The translations under genes and the position numbers were made by a program. The notes beneath the pieces are model-generated. The model was not told where the DNA came from, ran no database searches, and was given only the letters and a program-made list of their open reading frames with translations. Shown piece after piece: positions 55,023 to 64,000 of a stretch of 64,000 bases of DNA. The DNA is from a marine gamma proteobacterium HTCC2089. Lineage in GTDB: Bacteria > Pseudomonadota > Gammaproteobacteria > Pseudomonadales > Azotimanducaceae. Every line of letters begins with the position of its first letter. The stretch's first letter is position 1. The stretch is taken from assembly GCA_905182905.1 (NCBI GenBank), contig CAJJDH010000025.1, positions 39,718-103,717 of the forward strand, in the 5' to 3' direction.

Positions 55023-56115
55023 GTACTGGCCCCTCGCCTTTCAGCCAGCGCAATATTTCGGCACTCTCCTCTAAAGGGTATGTATGAGAGAGATCTGCCA
55101 ACTCTCGATAAACTACTCTCGCACCCGCAATCGTTAAGGCATTTTGCGCAGTTCGTGCCACCTCTACCGAGAACATCCAGTCCAACGCACCATGTGTCAG
55201 ATAAACGGGCAATTCCTGAATACGTTGTTCATCTACCACTTCTAAAAGCATTGGGTGAAAAGATGCTGCACATGGCGCTAAATGCGTGAAAGGGGAGTCT
55301 TCTGTTAACCCGCTGACATAACTAAAGGTGCCACCATCGGACATTCCTGCCAGCAATATCTTGGTTTCATCAATTTGCCAATTTTCACAGGCATAAGCGA
55401 CGAGCTCAGCCAATCTATCGCTGTCTTGCTCAGGATTCATTAGGGACCAGGTTCTATCTGCCGAGGTAGGACTAATGACAATACAATTATGTGTCCGCGC
55501 TGCGCGCAGCCAGGACCATAAAAATTGCCTACCGTGACCGCTGCCACCGTGTAAGGCCACCACCAAGGGTACTTCTTCTCCAGCATAGTACTCGGGGACA
55601 TAAACTGAAAAACCGCCCCGCTCTTGGCTGGCATTATCGGCGTGCATCACTCCAACATTGGGCATTTGTACATCGCTCTTGCCCAACGCTTCCAGCAAAG
55701 GCTGATTATCTCTATGGCTGGGCTCCAGAAAATAGCGACTCACTGGGGGCAACATATAAGACAGTGGATAAGCTGCCTCAATAGCTTTGGTACTAAGGCC
55801 CATGGCTCTATATGCGCCCATCGCAGGGTCTGGGTCTTGGGCTGCAGTAGTAAATCCGGCAAAAGCCTTCAACGCTAATGTGGCACTACTTTTCGCGTGC
55901 GCTGCAAAGTCTGCTAAATCTTCGGGCCATGGGACATTGGTAAAGACTTCTAACCCGAATTCTAAAGGCTGTTGGTAGGACTCGATTGCGCCAACTACCA
56001 CCTTAATATTGGGTGGGTGCATATGCCTTCCAGCGTAGGACAAAGCATCTAAAGCTGTAAGCAGCGGTGGTATCAGCGCTGTTGTGGCATCAAGCATTTC
56101 ATCGGTTTCCGGCAC
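55015..56115 (-). CDS. alpha/beta-fold serine hydrolase (PHB-depolymerase/esterase-like C-terminal domain)
   Basis: A 366-residue protein. The first 150 residues are helical and unlike known hydrolase caps. The C-terminal part is an alpha/beta hydrolase: VALHGGSGHGRQFLW carries the oxyanion region, GMSDGG the nucleophile serine, HGALDWMFSVEVA the acid and SHTYPLEESAEIL the histidine. No signal peptide. It is coupled to the GNAT gene by an 8-bp overlap. Substrate unknown. Confidence 0.83.
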   Translation of the reverse strand: MPETDEMLDATTALIPPLLTALDALSYAGRHMHPPNIKVVVGAIESYQQPLEFGLEVFTNVPWPEDLADFAAHAKSSATLALKAFAGFTTAAQDPDPAMGAYRAMGLSTKAIEAAYPLSYMLPPVSRYFLEPSHRDNQPLLEALGKSDVQMPNVGVMHADNASQERGGFSVYVPEYYAGEEVPLVVALHGGSGHGRQFLWSWLRAARTHNCIVISPTSADRTWSLMNPEQDSDRLAELVAYACENWQIDETKILLAGMSDGGTFSYVSGLTEDSPFTHLAPCAASFHPMLLEVVDEQRIQELPVYLTHGALDWMFSVEVARTAQNALTIAGARVVYRELADLSHTYPLEESAEILRWLKGEGPVHE

Positions 56116-56395
56116 TGACTGCTCCCTATACTAAAAATAGTGATCCCACCAAGCTACTCAGACAGGATGGACATCAGCTGCGCAGAATTGAGGGCGAGTT
56201 CTTGGGACAAATTAGCTTGGCCCAGTGGCCAAAGGCCAGAACTTTTTCGCTATAGTTATTCGCCAAGAGGACACAAAGCGACGTTTTTTTGACATCTGTT
56301 GAGGCAATGTATCTGTCTAACTAGAGGGTTAGAGAGTTCTAACTTTCAAAGTTGCCAGAGCTAGGAACGAGAAAACGATAAACACACGGGCAGCA

Positions 56396-57274
56396 ATGCC
56401 TTTTACATACAGAGCTTGCGAACTTATGACAGCAACAGACCTTGGCGATGATCAAACAACAGTGGCACAGTCCCGACCCTACTATTTACCGCTCACCGAT
56501 GAAGTAGAGGTGTTCCGCGCTGCTTACGCAGCTAGATTACCCATTCTTCTAAAGGGTCCAACGGGTTGTGGCAAAACTCGCTTTGTAGAGCATATGACCT
56601 GGTTATTGAATAACGAAAAGCCCGTAGCTGCGCAGTCTGATACACCGTTGATCACCGTTTCGTGTCATGAAGATTTAACCGCTACCGATATGGTCGGACG
56701 TTACTTACTAAAAGGCGATGAAACCATTTGGTCAGATGGCCCTTTAACACGGGCCGTGCGCAGTGGTTCGATATGCTATCTCGACGAAATTGTCGAAGCA
56801 CGAAAAGACACCACTGTGCTCATTCACTCCCTCACCGACCACCGGCGCATTCTGCCCATCGACAAAACTGGCGAACTGATTCAAGCCCACGATGAATTTC
56901 TCTTGGTGATTTCCTATAACCCTGGTTATCAAAGTGTACTTAAAGACCTAAAACCCAGTACTCGCCAGCGTTTTGTCAGCCTCGAGTTCGACTATCCTGA
57001 TGTAGAGGTAGAGTGCCGCATTATCGCCCACGAGTCAGGCGTAGATGAGAGCCAAGCTGAGCGTTTAGCAACTATTGGTCAACGCGTACGCAATCTCAAG
57101 CAACATGGTTTTGAAGAAGGCGTGAGTACACGGCTTTTGATTTATACCGGCGAACTCATTGCCGGGGGTATTGAGCCGCGGAGAGCCGCTCAAGCAGCAA
57201 TCATCAGTGCCATCTCTGATGACGCCAGTGTCCAGCAGGCTGTCGCAGATATTGTCGATATTATTCTGCCGTAA
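56396..57274 (+). CDS. MoxR-family AAA+ ATPase (CbbQ/NirQ/NorQ type)
   Basis: A 292-residue AAA+ ATPase. Walker A GPTGCGKT is at 54-61 and Walker B ICYLDE ends at Asp130-Glu131, with [15 protein letters not shown] as the sensor region. The family works with a VWA partner to remodel or activate metalloenzymes (nitric oxide reductase, Rubisco). An alternative ATG at 56426 would remove 10 residues. The VWA gene starts at the very next base after the stop. No norCB or Rubisco genes are in the window. Confidence 0.92.
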   Translation: MPFTYRACELMTATDLGDDQTTVAQSRPYYLPLTDEVEVFRAAYAARLPILLKGPTGCGKTRFVEHMTWLLNNEKPVAAQSDTPLITVSCHEDLTATDMVGRYLLKGDETIWSDGPLTRAVRSGSICYLDEIVEARKDTTVLIHSLTDHRRILPIDKTGELIQAHDEFLLVISYNPGYQSVLKDLKPSTRQRFVSLEFDYPDVEVECRIIAHESGVDESQAERLATIGQRVRNLKQHGFEEGVSTRLLIYTGELIAGGIEPRRAAQAAIISAISDDASVQQAVADIVDIILP

Positions 57275-59287
57275 ATGCAAATCCACTTAGCAGATGTTGA
57301 GAGCGCACTAACCCTTTTTACAGAAGGCATTGCTGGGCGCTATCTGCATATCCGTGGCACCGAAGAGTTCCAGCTTAATCCACGCCTGAACCTAGATATG
57401 GGTGCTATGGGGCAAAGTCACGACACTCTGTTTCTTCCCGAAGAACTCGCAACCGCAACACCTGCAGGGTATCGCGTATTAGTTATGGAACAATTGGGTT
57501 TACGCGAATGCGGCACACTCAAGTTTCGTATGGCTCAGGCGCTAGAACAGGTACCTGCTCTGGCAGCAAGATATGAACCGGCTAAGGATATTAGCCCGAG
57601 AACCGGCGACTATAGATTATTGTTTGACGCATTTACGCAACCAAACATTGCGGAGCGATTATTTCTGCTGCTAGAGCAAGCGCGTATTCAGGCATATATG
57701 CTCGACACATATCCTGGTTTAAAGAGACACCTCAACACTCATCAAGCCTATTTACTTGACTATGAACCCAGCGATACTGACCTTTTAGGCCAAGGCTTAG
57801 AGTGGCTTAGAGGCGCCGACTTTAGCCAGGAAATCAATTCTGGACCCGGTTGGCAGGCGTTATATTTGGCATTACACGAACAGTCTGCGCCGAATCTGAG
57901 CGTTTACGACAGCGTGGCTTGTCTTTGCCAAACTTACGACCTAGTGGCGGCAGAATACCCATTACCGCCAAGTCTACCCTACCAACAAAAAGACGAATCC
58001 TTAGTCGACTGGCTTAATCGCGAACAGCGCATAGAAGATTGGGAAGAAGATTTGGAGGAAATCAACGAAGAGATGGCAGCTCAATCTGCCGCCAATGAAA
58101 TACCTACAGGTCAAGAAACCGAGGCTGTACAAGGCGAAGGCGGCGAGGGCTCTCAGCGCGAAGCCGGGCTTGATATTGAAGCACTCAAAGACGACCGCGA
58201 CGCTCTCAAACGTAGGGTAGATATGGAGAAGTCATCGGTACAACACGCCTTGGGCCAGGATCGCAGCGGCGCGCGCAGCTACCGTTATGACGAATGGGAT
58301 CATCTAAACCGACGCTATCTCCGCGCATGGTGCCGGGTTTTTGAAGAAGAGCTAGTATCTGAGTCTGCTGAGGACATAGATCACCTCAAACGGGTCATCC
58401 GCGATTATCAGCCCATGGTGCAGCGTCAGCTTGAACAAATTAGACCCACAGGGTTAGAGCGAGTACGCAGAGTACAAGACGGCGACGAGCTAGATCTCAC
58501 CGCAATTATTGAAGCAAGGCAGGATTTGCGTGCCGGGCATAGCCCAGACGAGCGGTACTATTCACGCAAAGAACGGGTTCAGCGAGATGTCTGCGCAGTA
58601 TTTTTAGTGGACCAGTCTGCATCCACAGATGACCCAATTCATCCACCTGAGCCCACGGACTGGTCTAACTATGATGAGGAGGCCGAAGTAGATTTACGAG
58701 CCGGTTGGTACTCTGCCCTAGCGCCAGAAGTGGAGGAAGAACCCGCAGAGATCCCGCGCAAAATTATAGACCTAGAACGCGATGCTATGGTGGTTATGGC
58801 GGCATCCTTAGATGCACTTGGCGACAGTTACGGTATTTATGGATTTTCTGGTTACAGCAAAGACAATGTAGAAATATTTGTCGCTAAAGAACCGGAGGAT
58901 AATTTTTCGCAAAAAACCCTCCAAAGTATTGCGGCAATGCAGCCTAAAGGCTCCACACGCATGGGACCTGCAATACGCCATGCCAGCCACAAACTTATGG
59001 CCTCAGGTCACGCTATGAAGGTACTGATTATGATCAGTGATGGTTTTCCTCAGGATTGTGACTACGGCCCAGAACGCGGCAATCACGACTATGGAGTAGA
59101 AGACACCGCGAAGTCTTTGGTAGAGGCGCAGCAAAAGGGTATAGAAACGTTTTGCATCACCGTGGACAAATCAGGCCACGACTATCTCAAGCGCATGTGC
59201 CCTGACGAACGGTATATGATTATTGAGGATATGGAAGATTTGCCCGATCAACTGACAAAGGTCTATGCCACGCTCACCGGGCGGTAG
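57275..59287 (+). CDS. VWA-domain MoxR partner (NorD/CbbO type)
   Basis: A 670-residue protein. A long helical N-terminal part, an acidic linker near residues 250-300 (rich in Glu and Gln), and a C-terminal VWA domain with a complete MIDAS: DQSAS (from Asp446), a Thr in KGSTRMGPAIRHAS, and Asp in MISDGFPQD. NorD and CbbO use this layout as adaptors that hook a MoxR ATPase to its client enzyme. The ATG directly follows the upstream stop. The client is not identifiable from the neighbourhood. Confidence 0.9.
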   Translation: MQIHLADVESALTLFTEGIAGRYLHIRGTEEFQLNPRLNLDMGAMGQSHDTLFLPEELATATPAGYRVLVMEQLGLRECGTLKFRMAQALEQVPALAARYEPAKDISPRTGDYRLLFDAFTQPNIAERLFLLLEQARIQAYMLDTYPGLKRHLNTHQAYLLDYEPSDTDLLGQGLEWLRGADFSQEINSGPGWQALYLALHEQSAPNLSVYDSVACLCQTYDLVAAEYPLPPSLPYQQKDESLVDWLNREQRIEDWEEDLEEINEEMAAQSAANEIPTGQETEAVQGEGGEGSQREAGLDIEALKDDRDALKRRVDMEKSSVQHALGQDRSGARSYRYDEWDHLNRRYLRAWCRVFEEELVSESAEDIDHLKRVIRDYQPMVQRQLEQIRPTGLERVRRVQDGDELDLTAIIEARQDLRAGHSPDERYYSRKERVQRDVCAVFLVDQSASTDDPIHPPEPTDWSNYDEEAEVDLRAGWYSALAPEVEEEPAEIPRKIIDLERDAMVVMAASLDALGDSYGIYGFSGYSKDNVEIFVAKEPEDNFSQKTLQSIAAMQPKGSTRMGPAIRHASHKLMASGHAMKVLIMISDGFPQDCDYGPERGNHDYGVEDTAKSLVEAQQKGIETFCITVDKSGHDYLKRMCPDERYMIIEDMEDLPDQLTKVYATLTGR

Positions 59288-59336
59288 CTATTGAGATAGC
59301 AGCTTAGGCCTCGCGCTTGATGCATCTAACCCAGAG

Positions 59337-59519
59337 TTATTGCACCGACCAAATCAACAGCAACACAAACAACGCGACTAAACCTAATATAAATATCGCG
59401 GTGGACCAATCGCCCTCTTGGGCTTCAACCGGATTCTCGCGCCAGCGTTTAACCATTGGCCATATAGCAAAAGCCATCAAACCCATGGCAAAAAGCGCGC
59501 CTATTTGCATCCAATCCAT
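59337..59519 (-). CDS. 60-residue double-pass membrane protein
   Basis: A short protein with two hydrophobic helices (IGALFAMGLMAFAIWPMV near the start and AIFILGLVALFVLLLIWSV at the end) joined by a charged loop (KRWRENPVEAQEGDW). The amphipathic spacing and positive-inside loop make a real gene more likely than chance. Function unknown. It lies 64 bp downstream of the Bax-inhibitor-1-like gene, beyond a terminator hairpin, and is convergent with the VWA gene. Confidence 0.65.
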   Translation of the reverse strand: MDWMQIGALFAMGLMAFAIWPMVKRWRENPVEAQEGDWSTAIFILGLVALFVLLLIWSVQ

Positions 59520-59530
59520 TTTATAACCCC

Positions 59531-59560
59531 CAAAATAAACCCGGCGCGGTGGCCGGGTTT
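59531..59560 (-). terminator. intrinsic terminator of the Bax-inhibitor-1 gene
   Basis: AAACCCGGC/GCCGGGTTT is a perfect 9-bp stem with a 6-base loop, followed on the minus strand by TATTTTGGGG. It lies between the Bax-inhibitor-1-like gene and the small membrane protein, so the latter may need read-through or its own promoter. Confidence 0.65.
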
Positions 59561-59600
59561 GAATTCAACATACTGGCACAACCAGTTCAGCCAATGGCAG

Positions 59601-60275
59601 CTAGTCGTCACCACCAAAGATGCCCAGAATCTGCAGCAAACTAATAAAGATATTGAAGATGCTCAGATATAGCCCGTAGGTCGCCATAATATAGTTGGTC
59701 TCACCACCGCGAATAATGGCACCGGTTTGCATCAAAATCAGGCAGCTCATTAGCATAATTATAGCTGCTGAAATTCCTAATGAAGCAAGAGGGATTTGCA
59801 GGAAGATATTAGCGATCATGCCAACGATGACAACCATCATGCCGATGGCCACAAAACCACCCATAAAGCTGAAATCACGCTTGCTCATAGTGGCATAGGC
59901 GCTAAGCCCTAGGAAGATTGTTGCGGTACCACCAAGGGCAGTCGCGACAATAGCGGGACCTTTAGCCATTGAGAGATACAAGCTGATAACTGGGCCAATG
60001 CCAAACCCAAGTAGACCCGTAACCAAGAAAATCACACCTAAACCGGCTGCAGAATTTGCGGTTTTTGGTAGCACAAATATGCCTAAGACCATGGATGCGA
60101 TCATACAAATTAGATAAGCACCGGTAGGCACGTTCATAACCATGGCCATCATCGCCATTACTGCACTAAAGCCTAAGGTGGCAGAGAGTAGAAGGTAGGT
60201 ATTCTTCAATACCTTGTTCGTTTCAAGAGCAGAAAGCCCAGCTACTGATGCTTGGCGCATTGTTCTTTGATCCAT
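59601..60275 (-). CDS. Bax inhibitor-1 / YccA family membrane protein
   Basis: A 224-residue protein with seven membrane segments, from the ATG at 60275, which has GAGG 9 bases upstream; the frame is open further up without a ribosome site. NTYLLLSATLGFSAVMAMMA opens TM1 and ATYGLYLSIFNIFISLLQIL the last helices, with a C-terminal FGGDD. YccA-type members bind and modulate FtsH protease or leak cations. It ends at a clear terminator. Confidence 0.92.
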   Translation of the reverse strand: MDQRTMRQASVAGLSALETNKVLKNTYLLLSATLGFSAVMAMMAMVMNVPTGAYLICMIASMVLGIFVLPKTANSAAGLGVIFLVTGLLGFGIGPVISLYLSMAKGPAIVATALGGTATIFLGLSAYATMSKRDFSFMGGFVAIGMMVVIVGMIANIFLQIPLASLGISAAIIMLMSCLILMQTGAIIRGGETNYIMATYGLYLSIFNIFISLLQILGIFGGDD

Positions 60276-60591
60276 GTTTATAACCTCAAATGACAGTGGA
60301 TAAATTTTCGATGGCAACTAATTATTCGCTAAGGAATGACCATCTGCAGCGTATATATTGGCGTTTATGCATGCGATTGCAACCCCTAATCACGACCCGT
60401 AGTACGACTAAGACATAGACCTAGACTATTGGTACGCAATTTTGCCAATACTAGGCGTTTTAAGGCACCAAACTTGCCCCCAAAAGTTTTGCCAAAAGTG
60501 CCAATAGTACTCGCCGCAGAGTGCAAAATGGTATTAACATCCGTCCAACGAGAGATGCGATATCGACCACTTTGAATTGGCAGTAAAATCC
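60276..60591. other. 316-bp divergent intergenic region
   Basis: Between the Bax-inhibitor-1 and acyltransferase genes. A minus-strand open frame crosses it but runs into the next gene and has no family resemblance. A loosely paired GGCAC/GTGCC element lies near 60465-60502. Promoters for both genes are expected but not assignable. Confidence 0.4.
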
Positions 60592-61494
60592 ATGGCACTA
60601 CCACAACTTGATCCGCGTTTTGAAGAATACGTCCGAGAACATCCAACTATTTCTTACGCCCAACCCGACGATCCCTGGTTAGTAAAACACTTCATTGCCT
60701 CTACAGAGGTGATGTTTGGCCGACGCAAAATAGAGTCTGTTTATCGCAAGCTCAAGGAAGGCCCCTTCGCCATTGAGGACTTTTTTCAGGAGGCCTTTGC
60801 CGCTACGGGCATTCAACCCAGCTATGATGAGAGCAAACTAGAGGCAATCCCCAAAACCGGACCATTGGTATTTGTTGCGAACCATCCGTTTGGCGTTATA
60901 GACGGTATGACTCTTTGCGACATGGCTATTAAAGCGCGCGGCGAGTTCAGAATTCTGATTCATGCGGTACTCTGCCAAGACCGTGACCTTGCGCCTTACT
61001 TTTTGCCAATAGACTTCAAACCCACCAAGGCCGCGCTGAAAAACAACATCAATGCTAAGAAGGTTGCTCAAGAATGCTTAGCCCAAGACATTCCAATTAT
61101 TATTTTCCCATCAGGTTTTGTCTCTACCGCAAACAAACGAGGCTTTGGCGAGGTAGTGGATGCACCTTGGACAACCTTCGCAGCAAAACTTATTCGCGAC
61201 GCCCAAGCTACAGTGGTGCCCGTATTTTTTCATGGTCGCAATAGTCGCCGCTTTCATCTCGCCTCGCACATAGCTGAACCATTGCGTATGGCACTATTAC
61301 TCAACGAGGCGTTAAAGCAGTTCGGTAAAGAGGTCAAAGCAGAAGTTGGTGACCCATTGGACTGGCAGCAGCTCGCTACGTTTGAAACACGCCAAAGCCT
61401 TACAGATTTCCTCTATCAGAAGGTACAAGATTTGGCCCCAGAAATGAGTCCCAAAGCAAAAAAGAAGAAGCCTTTTTTAAAAGGAATCAATTAG
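60592..61494 (+). CDS. PlsC-like lysophospholipid acyltransferase
   Basis: A 300-residue acyltransferase. The catalytic motif is NHPFGVIDG (His98 to Asp104, the spacing of the hemolysin-like subgroup), followed by FPSGFVSTANKRGFGEVVD for the phosphate-binding region and FFHGRNSRRFHLAS. A TTG at 60577 would add 5 residues. It probably esterifies lysophosphatidate, lysophospholipids or ornithine lipids at the inner membrane; no olsB/olsA partner is nearby. The C-terminus is lysine-rich. Confidence 0.87.
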   Translation: MALPQLDPRFEEYVREHPTISYAQPDDPWLVKHFIASTEVMFGRRKIESVYRKLKEGPFAIEDFFQEAFAATGIQPSYDESKLEAIPKTGPLVFVANHPFGVIDGMTLCDMAIKARGEFRILIHAVLCQDRDLAPYFLPIDFKPTKAALKNNINAKKVAQECLAQDIPIIIFPSGFVSTANKRGFGEVVDAPWTTFAAKLIRDAQATVVPVFFHGRNSRRFHLASHIAEPLRMALLLNEALKQFGKEVKAEVGDPLDWQQLATFETRQSLTDFLYQKVQDLAPEMSPKAKKKKPFLKGIN

Positions 61495-61634
61495 CACAAA
61501 CCTTGGAACTTCTGAGTAAATCTCAGGTTCCTCCAAGTTAGCCTGCAGATTCTGCACCTTGCTCTTTTTGCCGTAGCAATTTTACTCAGACTGGTAGAGT
61601 CTGGAGCCTCGCATTACATGAGTCGTTTTTCAAA

Positions 61635-62534
61635 ATGGAAGACAAGTTTTCAACCCAGCCACCTTGGGTAGAGATTTACCGGTCTGATCGCCAAAGCCAA
61701 ATTCAGGAAGCTGCCCTTGTCTTGGCTGCAGTGGATATAGAGTACCGTGTTCATCGACCCCAAACCGTGCCTCCTGGCCCATGGTCGCTTCTGGTTGAAC
61801 ACCATAATCAGCAACATGGGCATCAGCAACTTGTAGAATTCTGGGCGGAAAACTCCAAACCAATAGTGAAGCCAGTGGAACTGCCCACGGTGGATAGCGG
61901 TTGGTGGGGTGTCATAGGATTTTTAGTGGTTATTTGGTCGGTACCTAACTTGGCCCAATTCACCACGGGCAGCCTGCGTGAAGCCGGCATTTTAGACGCG
62001 GGCCTCATCGCACAGGGTGAAGTGTGGCGAATTGTCACTGCGCTAACCCTCCACGCGGATCTCAGCCACATTTTGAGCAACACGGTATTTGGTAGCTTAT
62101 TTGGTCTCTTTGCCGCGCGGTATTTGGGCTCCGGCTGCGCTTGGTTAGTCATTGTTCTGGCTAGTATGGCCGCCAATTACACCAACGCTCTGATGCATGC
62201 CGATAACTTTCGTTCACTTGGTGCATCTACCGCTTCCTTCGCAGCATTGGGCCTAGCACCCACCGTACTTTGGCGCCGAGGAGCTTTTCAACATCAGGAT
62301 TGGCGCCGGGCGCTAGCACCTGTATTCGCGGCACTTTGCATGCTGGCCTATATGGGATTCGGAGGCGAACGGGTAGACATTGGCGCCCATGTATTTGGCT
62401 TTGCTTTTGGCGCTTTAGCCGGGTACTTCGTTGCCCCACTGAACTTTCATAGCATGGGTCCGGCACTGCAGCAAAAATTAGGTATTGCTGCTCTTAGTAT
62501 AATTCTCTTCAGTTGGAGTATTGCGCTGAAGTAA
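61635..62534 (+). CDS. rhomboid-family intramembrane serine protease
   Basis: A 299-residue rhomboid. An N-terminal soluble domain of about 85 residues (rich in His and Gln) precedes six membrane segments. The active site is present: Ser198 in LGASTAS, His252 in DIGAHVFGFAFG, and His145/Asn149 in HILSN supporting the oxyanion hole. GASTA replaces the more common GASGA. It would cut transmembrane substrates in the inner membrane; the target is unknown. Confidence 0.92.
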   Translation: MEDKFSTQPPWVEIYRSDRQSQIQEAALVLAAVDIEYRVHRPQTVPPGPWSLLVEHHNQQHGHQQLVEFWAENSKPIVKPVELPTVDSGWWGVIGFLVVIWSVPNLAQFTTGSLREAGILDAGLIAQGEVWRIVTALTLHADLSHILSNTVFGSLFGLFAARYLGSGCAWLVIVLASMAANYTNALMHADNFRSLGASTASFAALGLAPTVLWRRGAFQHQDWRRALAPVFAALCMLAYMGFGGERVDIGAHVFGFAFGALAGYFVAPLNFHSMGPALQQKLGIAALSIILFSWSIALK

Positions 62535-62640
62535 ATATTAGACGTTAAGGTTGGGTTCAGTTACATGGGCCTAACTTAGACTCCAACAGCATATAAAGAG
62601 CAATGAGCATTTACTCAAAGCTTCTGCATTAGGGGGTCTT

Positions 62641-63888
62641 ATGTTTTTCCAGTCGAATCAAATCAATAGCAATTCAGGTGAACAGCAGTTGTTTTCTGCG
62701 TTGCAGAAAAGTATCGCTGCAAGATCCAACCTAACTCTATCCTTAGCCCTGCTATTGAGCTTGGTCTGCATGCCGGCTCAGGGGCGCAGCAATACTGCCA
62801 ACACCGCTACAAAAAGTGACGCCTCACAACTCCTAAACCAAGCTGCGCTAGAGACTTTAGTTGCGCCGATAGCATTATATCCAGATGATCTCATTGCCAT
62901 TGTATTACCCGCAGCCACCGATATTGTTGGCATTATTTTAGCGGTACGCGAGATCAAAGATACCAAGGTTCCTGCTGCACAAGTCAGCAATGATCGAAAA
63001 CAACAAGAGATCGATTCCACTAGCGCCATTGAAGCACTGGCACACTACCCAGATGTATTAGAGAAAATGAATGCAGACCTAAACTGGACCCGTGCACTAG
63101 GTCAGGCAACAGTTTTGCAGCAAAGTGAGTTGCTGACCGCCATCCAAGACTATAGAAAACTTGCCGCAGATACCGGATTCTTACGCGACGACGATTATCA
63201 AGTAGTCGATGTTGCAGAAGATACACTTATGATCCGCCCGAGAGATCCGCAAGTAATCTATGTGCCAGACTACAGCCCTAGACAAGTAGTAGTTTATCGA
63301 ACCGCAGCCACCCCTAATCGGCGAGCTATGCGTTACCACACCAGACCAGCGCCAGTCTATTACCGTCACTACAGCACGTCGCACCGTTATCATCATACAA
63401 CTCGAGGCTGGCATGGACCTGCCTTTACTCTGTCATGGCGCAACGGCCACATCCAAAAACGGGACCGCTATAGTCCTAATCACTATCGTCATCATCGAAA
63501 AAGCTTTCGCACACCTCGCCACAGCTACCGTCAAAACCATATTCAAAGCCGTGTTGAAAACCACCAGCAAAGCCATCGGCAGCACGAAAAACATCACAAT
63601 AATCGCTATAGAGGGTTCATAGACCATACACCGCGCAACCAATATCGCTCTCACAATCGAAGACACAACGAGCATGCAGATCATCGTTCACAAAGATCTA
63701 ACCAGCGCCGCAGTGAAAGTCGCCACAGTACAAACAAGCAAAGAATAAACAACGAACGTTCAAGTAATATCCAGCGTAGGAGAGATCAAAGTGAAAACTC
63801 GCGCAGGTCCACAAATTTCGAGCAACGTAAGCCAAGGGCTTGGAAAGGCTCAGTTACTGCACGACACCGCGCCATTCTGGAACCTTAG
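62641..63888 (+). CDS. DUF3300 domain protein with His/Arg-rich C-terminus
   Basis: A 415-residue exported protein. A GGGGG ribosome site precedes the ATG. A long n-region precedes the signal helix (LTLSLALLLSLVCMPAQG). Residues about 75-230 hold the DUF3300 motif (APIALYPDDLIAIVLPA, then a VIYVPDYSPRQVVVYR repeat-like segment). From about residue 240 the protein becomes Arg-, His-, Asn- and Ser-rich and probably disordered and strongly basic, possibly binding nucleic acid, LPS or metal (inference). It ends overlapping a convergent frame. Confidence 0.87.
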   Translation: MFFQSNQINSNSGEQQLFSALQKSIAARSNLTLSLALLLSLVCMPAQGRSNTANTATKSDASQLLNQAALETLVAPIALYPDDLIAIVLPAATDIVGIILAVREIKDTKVPAAQVSNDRKQQEIDSTSAIEALAHYPDVLEKMNADLNWTRALGQATVLQQSELLTAIQDYRKLAADTGFLRDDDYQVVDVAEDTLMIRPRDPQVIYVPDYSPRQVVVYRTAATPNRRAMRYHTRPAPVYYRHYSTSHRYHHTTRGWHGPAFTLSWRNGHIQKRDRYSPNHYRHHRKSFRTPRHSYRQNHIQSRVENHQQSHRQHEKHHNNRYRGFIDHTPRNQYRSHNRRHNEHADHRSQRSNQRRSESRHSTNKQRINNERSSNIQRRRDQSENSRRSTNFEQRKPRAWKGSVTARHRAILEP

Positions 63889-64000
63889 GATTTAAGGCCC
63901 AAACCAATGCGACCATGGAGAGACCTGAAACGGGACACCAGTAGAAGAAGGCGATACCTGCGCTGGACATCCAAACAACTAATAGACAGGCTAAAATAAA
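63854..64000 (-). CDS. C-terminus of a probable membrane protein (partial)
   Basis: On the minus strand a frame is open from the window end to a TAA at 63854-63856, encoding at least 48 residues with a hydrophobic helix (ILACLLVVWMSSAGIAFF) then SGLSMVALVWALNP and a polar tail. Its end overlaps the DUF3300 gene by 35 bp. Composition is that of a real membrane protein, but too little is visible to name it. Confidence 0.4.
   Translation of the reverse strand, partial: FILACLLVVWMSSAGIAFFYWCPVSGLSMVALVWALNPKVPEWRGVVQ

Noticed and set aside
60386..60646. 86-residue minus-strand frame upstream of the acyltransferase
   Set aside because: It overlaps the start of a well-supported gene and lacks family features or a ribosome site.
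63433..63684. Hydrophobic minus-strand frame inside the DUF3300 gene
   Set aside because: It is the antisense of the Arg/His-rich tail; the plus-strand frame has a signal peptide, ribosome site and family match.

Overview
The window reads as a chromosomal segment from a free-living, probably marine, gammaproteobacterium. The evidence for this is an adjacent cmoA-cmoB pair, an LptG-type LPS exporter, a ChaC, an SmrA-type Smr protein, an FrmA formaldehyde dehydrogenase, an EnvZ/OmpR-like two-component system, a sodium:solute symporter and a BCCT carrier. Coding density is high, base composition is moderate, and genes sit on both strands in short operons. I see no rRNA, tRNA, CRISPR array, integrase, transposase or phage gene. 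The genus cannot be fixed from the sequence alone.

Layout. 1-9.4 kb: the 3' part of a CobW/P47K GTPase, a CmcJ-type oxygenase, two unrelated amidases, a BCCT transporter, a small methyltransferase, a monoacylglycerol-lipase-like hydrolase, a PIG-L deacetylase and a membrane protein; amide- and nitrogen-compound use is a reasonable theme. 9.4-18.5 kb: sulfotransferase, amidohydrolase overlapping frmA, SulP transporter overlapping lptG, a second amidohydrolase, a crotonase and chaC. 18.5-28.3 kb: a ClpP paralogue, an HSL-type esterase, a YciI protein with a short-chain dehydrogenase lacking the usual Tyr, a split MaoC pair (one half with a nine-glycine tract), an enoyl-CoA hydratase, a three-gene operon (exported repeat-bearing protein, OmpR-like regulator, EnvZ-like kinase) and a thiolase.

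28.5-29.1 kb holds the most striking item: a glutathione peroxidase whose catalytic position is an in-frame TGA followed by stem-loops that fit a bacterial SECIS. It is best read as a selenoprotein that ordinary gene calling would truncate.

29.2-41.4 kb: DUF6122 membrane protein, SMP-30 lactonase, acyl-CoA dehydrogenases, YceI, two MOP-superfamily exporters, an alpha/beta hydrolase coupled to a CinA-like/nucleotidylyltransferase fusion, a crotonase lacking both usual glutamates, a luciferase-like oxidoreductase and a flavin reductase. 41.7-49.9 kb: LemA plus an M48 protease with a long extra C-terminus, cmoA-cmoB (tRNA wobble uridine modification), a small HTH/membrane protein, an atypical acyl-CoA dehydrogenase, a lipoprotein, an Smr protein and a PhyH oxygenase. 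50-56 kb: amino-acid permease, SSS symporter, GST, thioesterase, GNAT and a serine hydrolase. 56.4-64 kb: a MoxR ATPase with its VWA partner but no obvious client gene, small membrane proteins, a Bax-inhibitor-1 protein, an acyltransferase, a rhomboid protease and a DUF3300 protein.

Taken together, much of the window encodes acyl-CoA and hydrolytic catabolism (three acyl-CoA dehydrogenases, three crotonases, thiolase, MaoC pair, amidases, esterases), with glutathione-linked stress functions (FrmA, ChaC, GST, Sec-GPx) and envelope maintenance. Many convergent gene ends carry clear terminator hairpins, several of them built around CTAG-centred palindromes.
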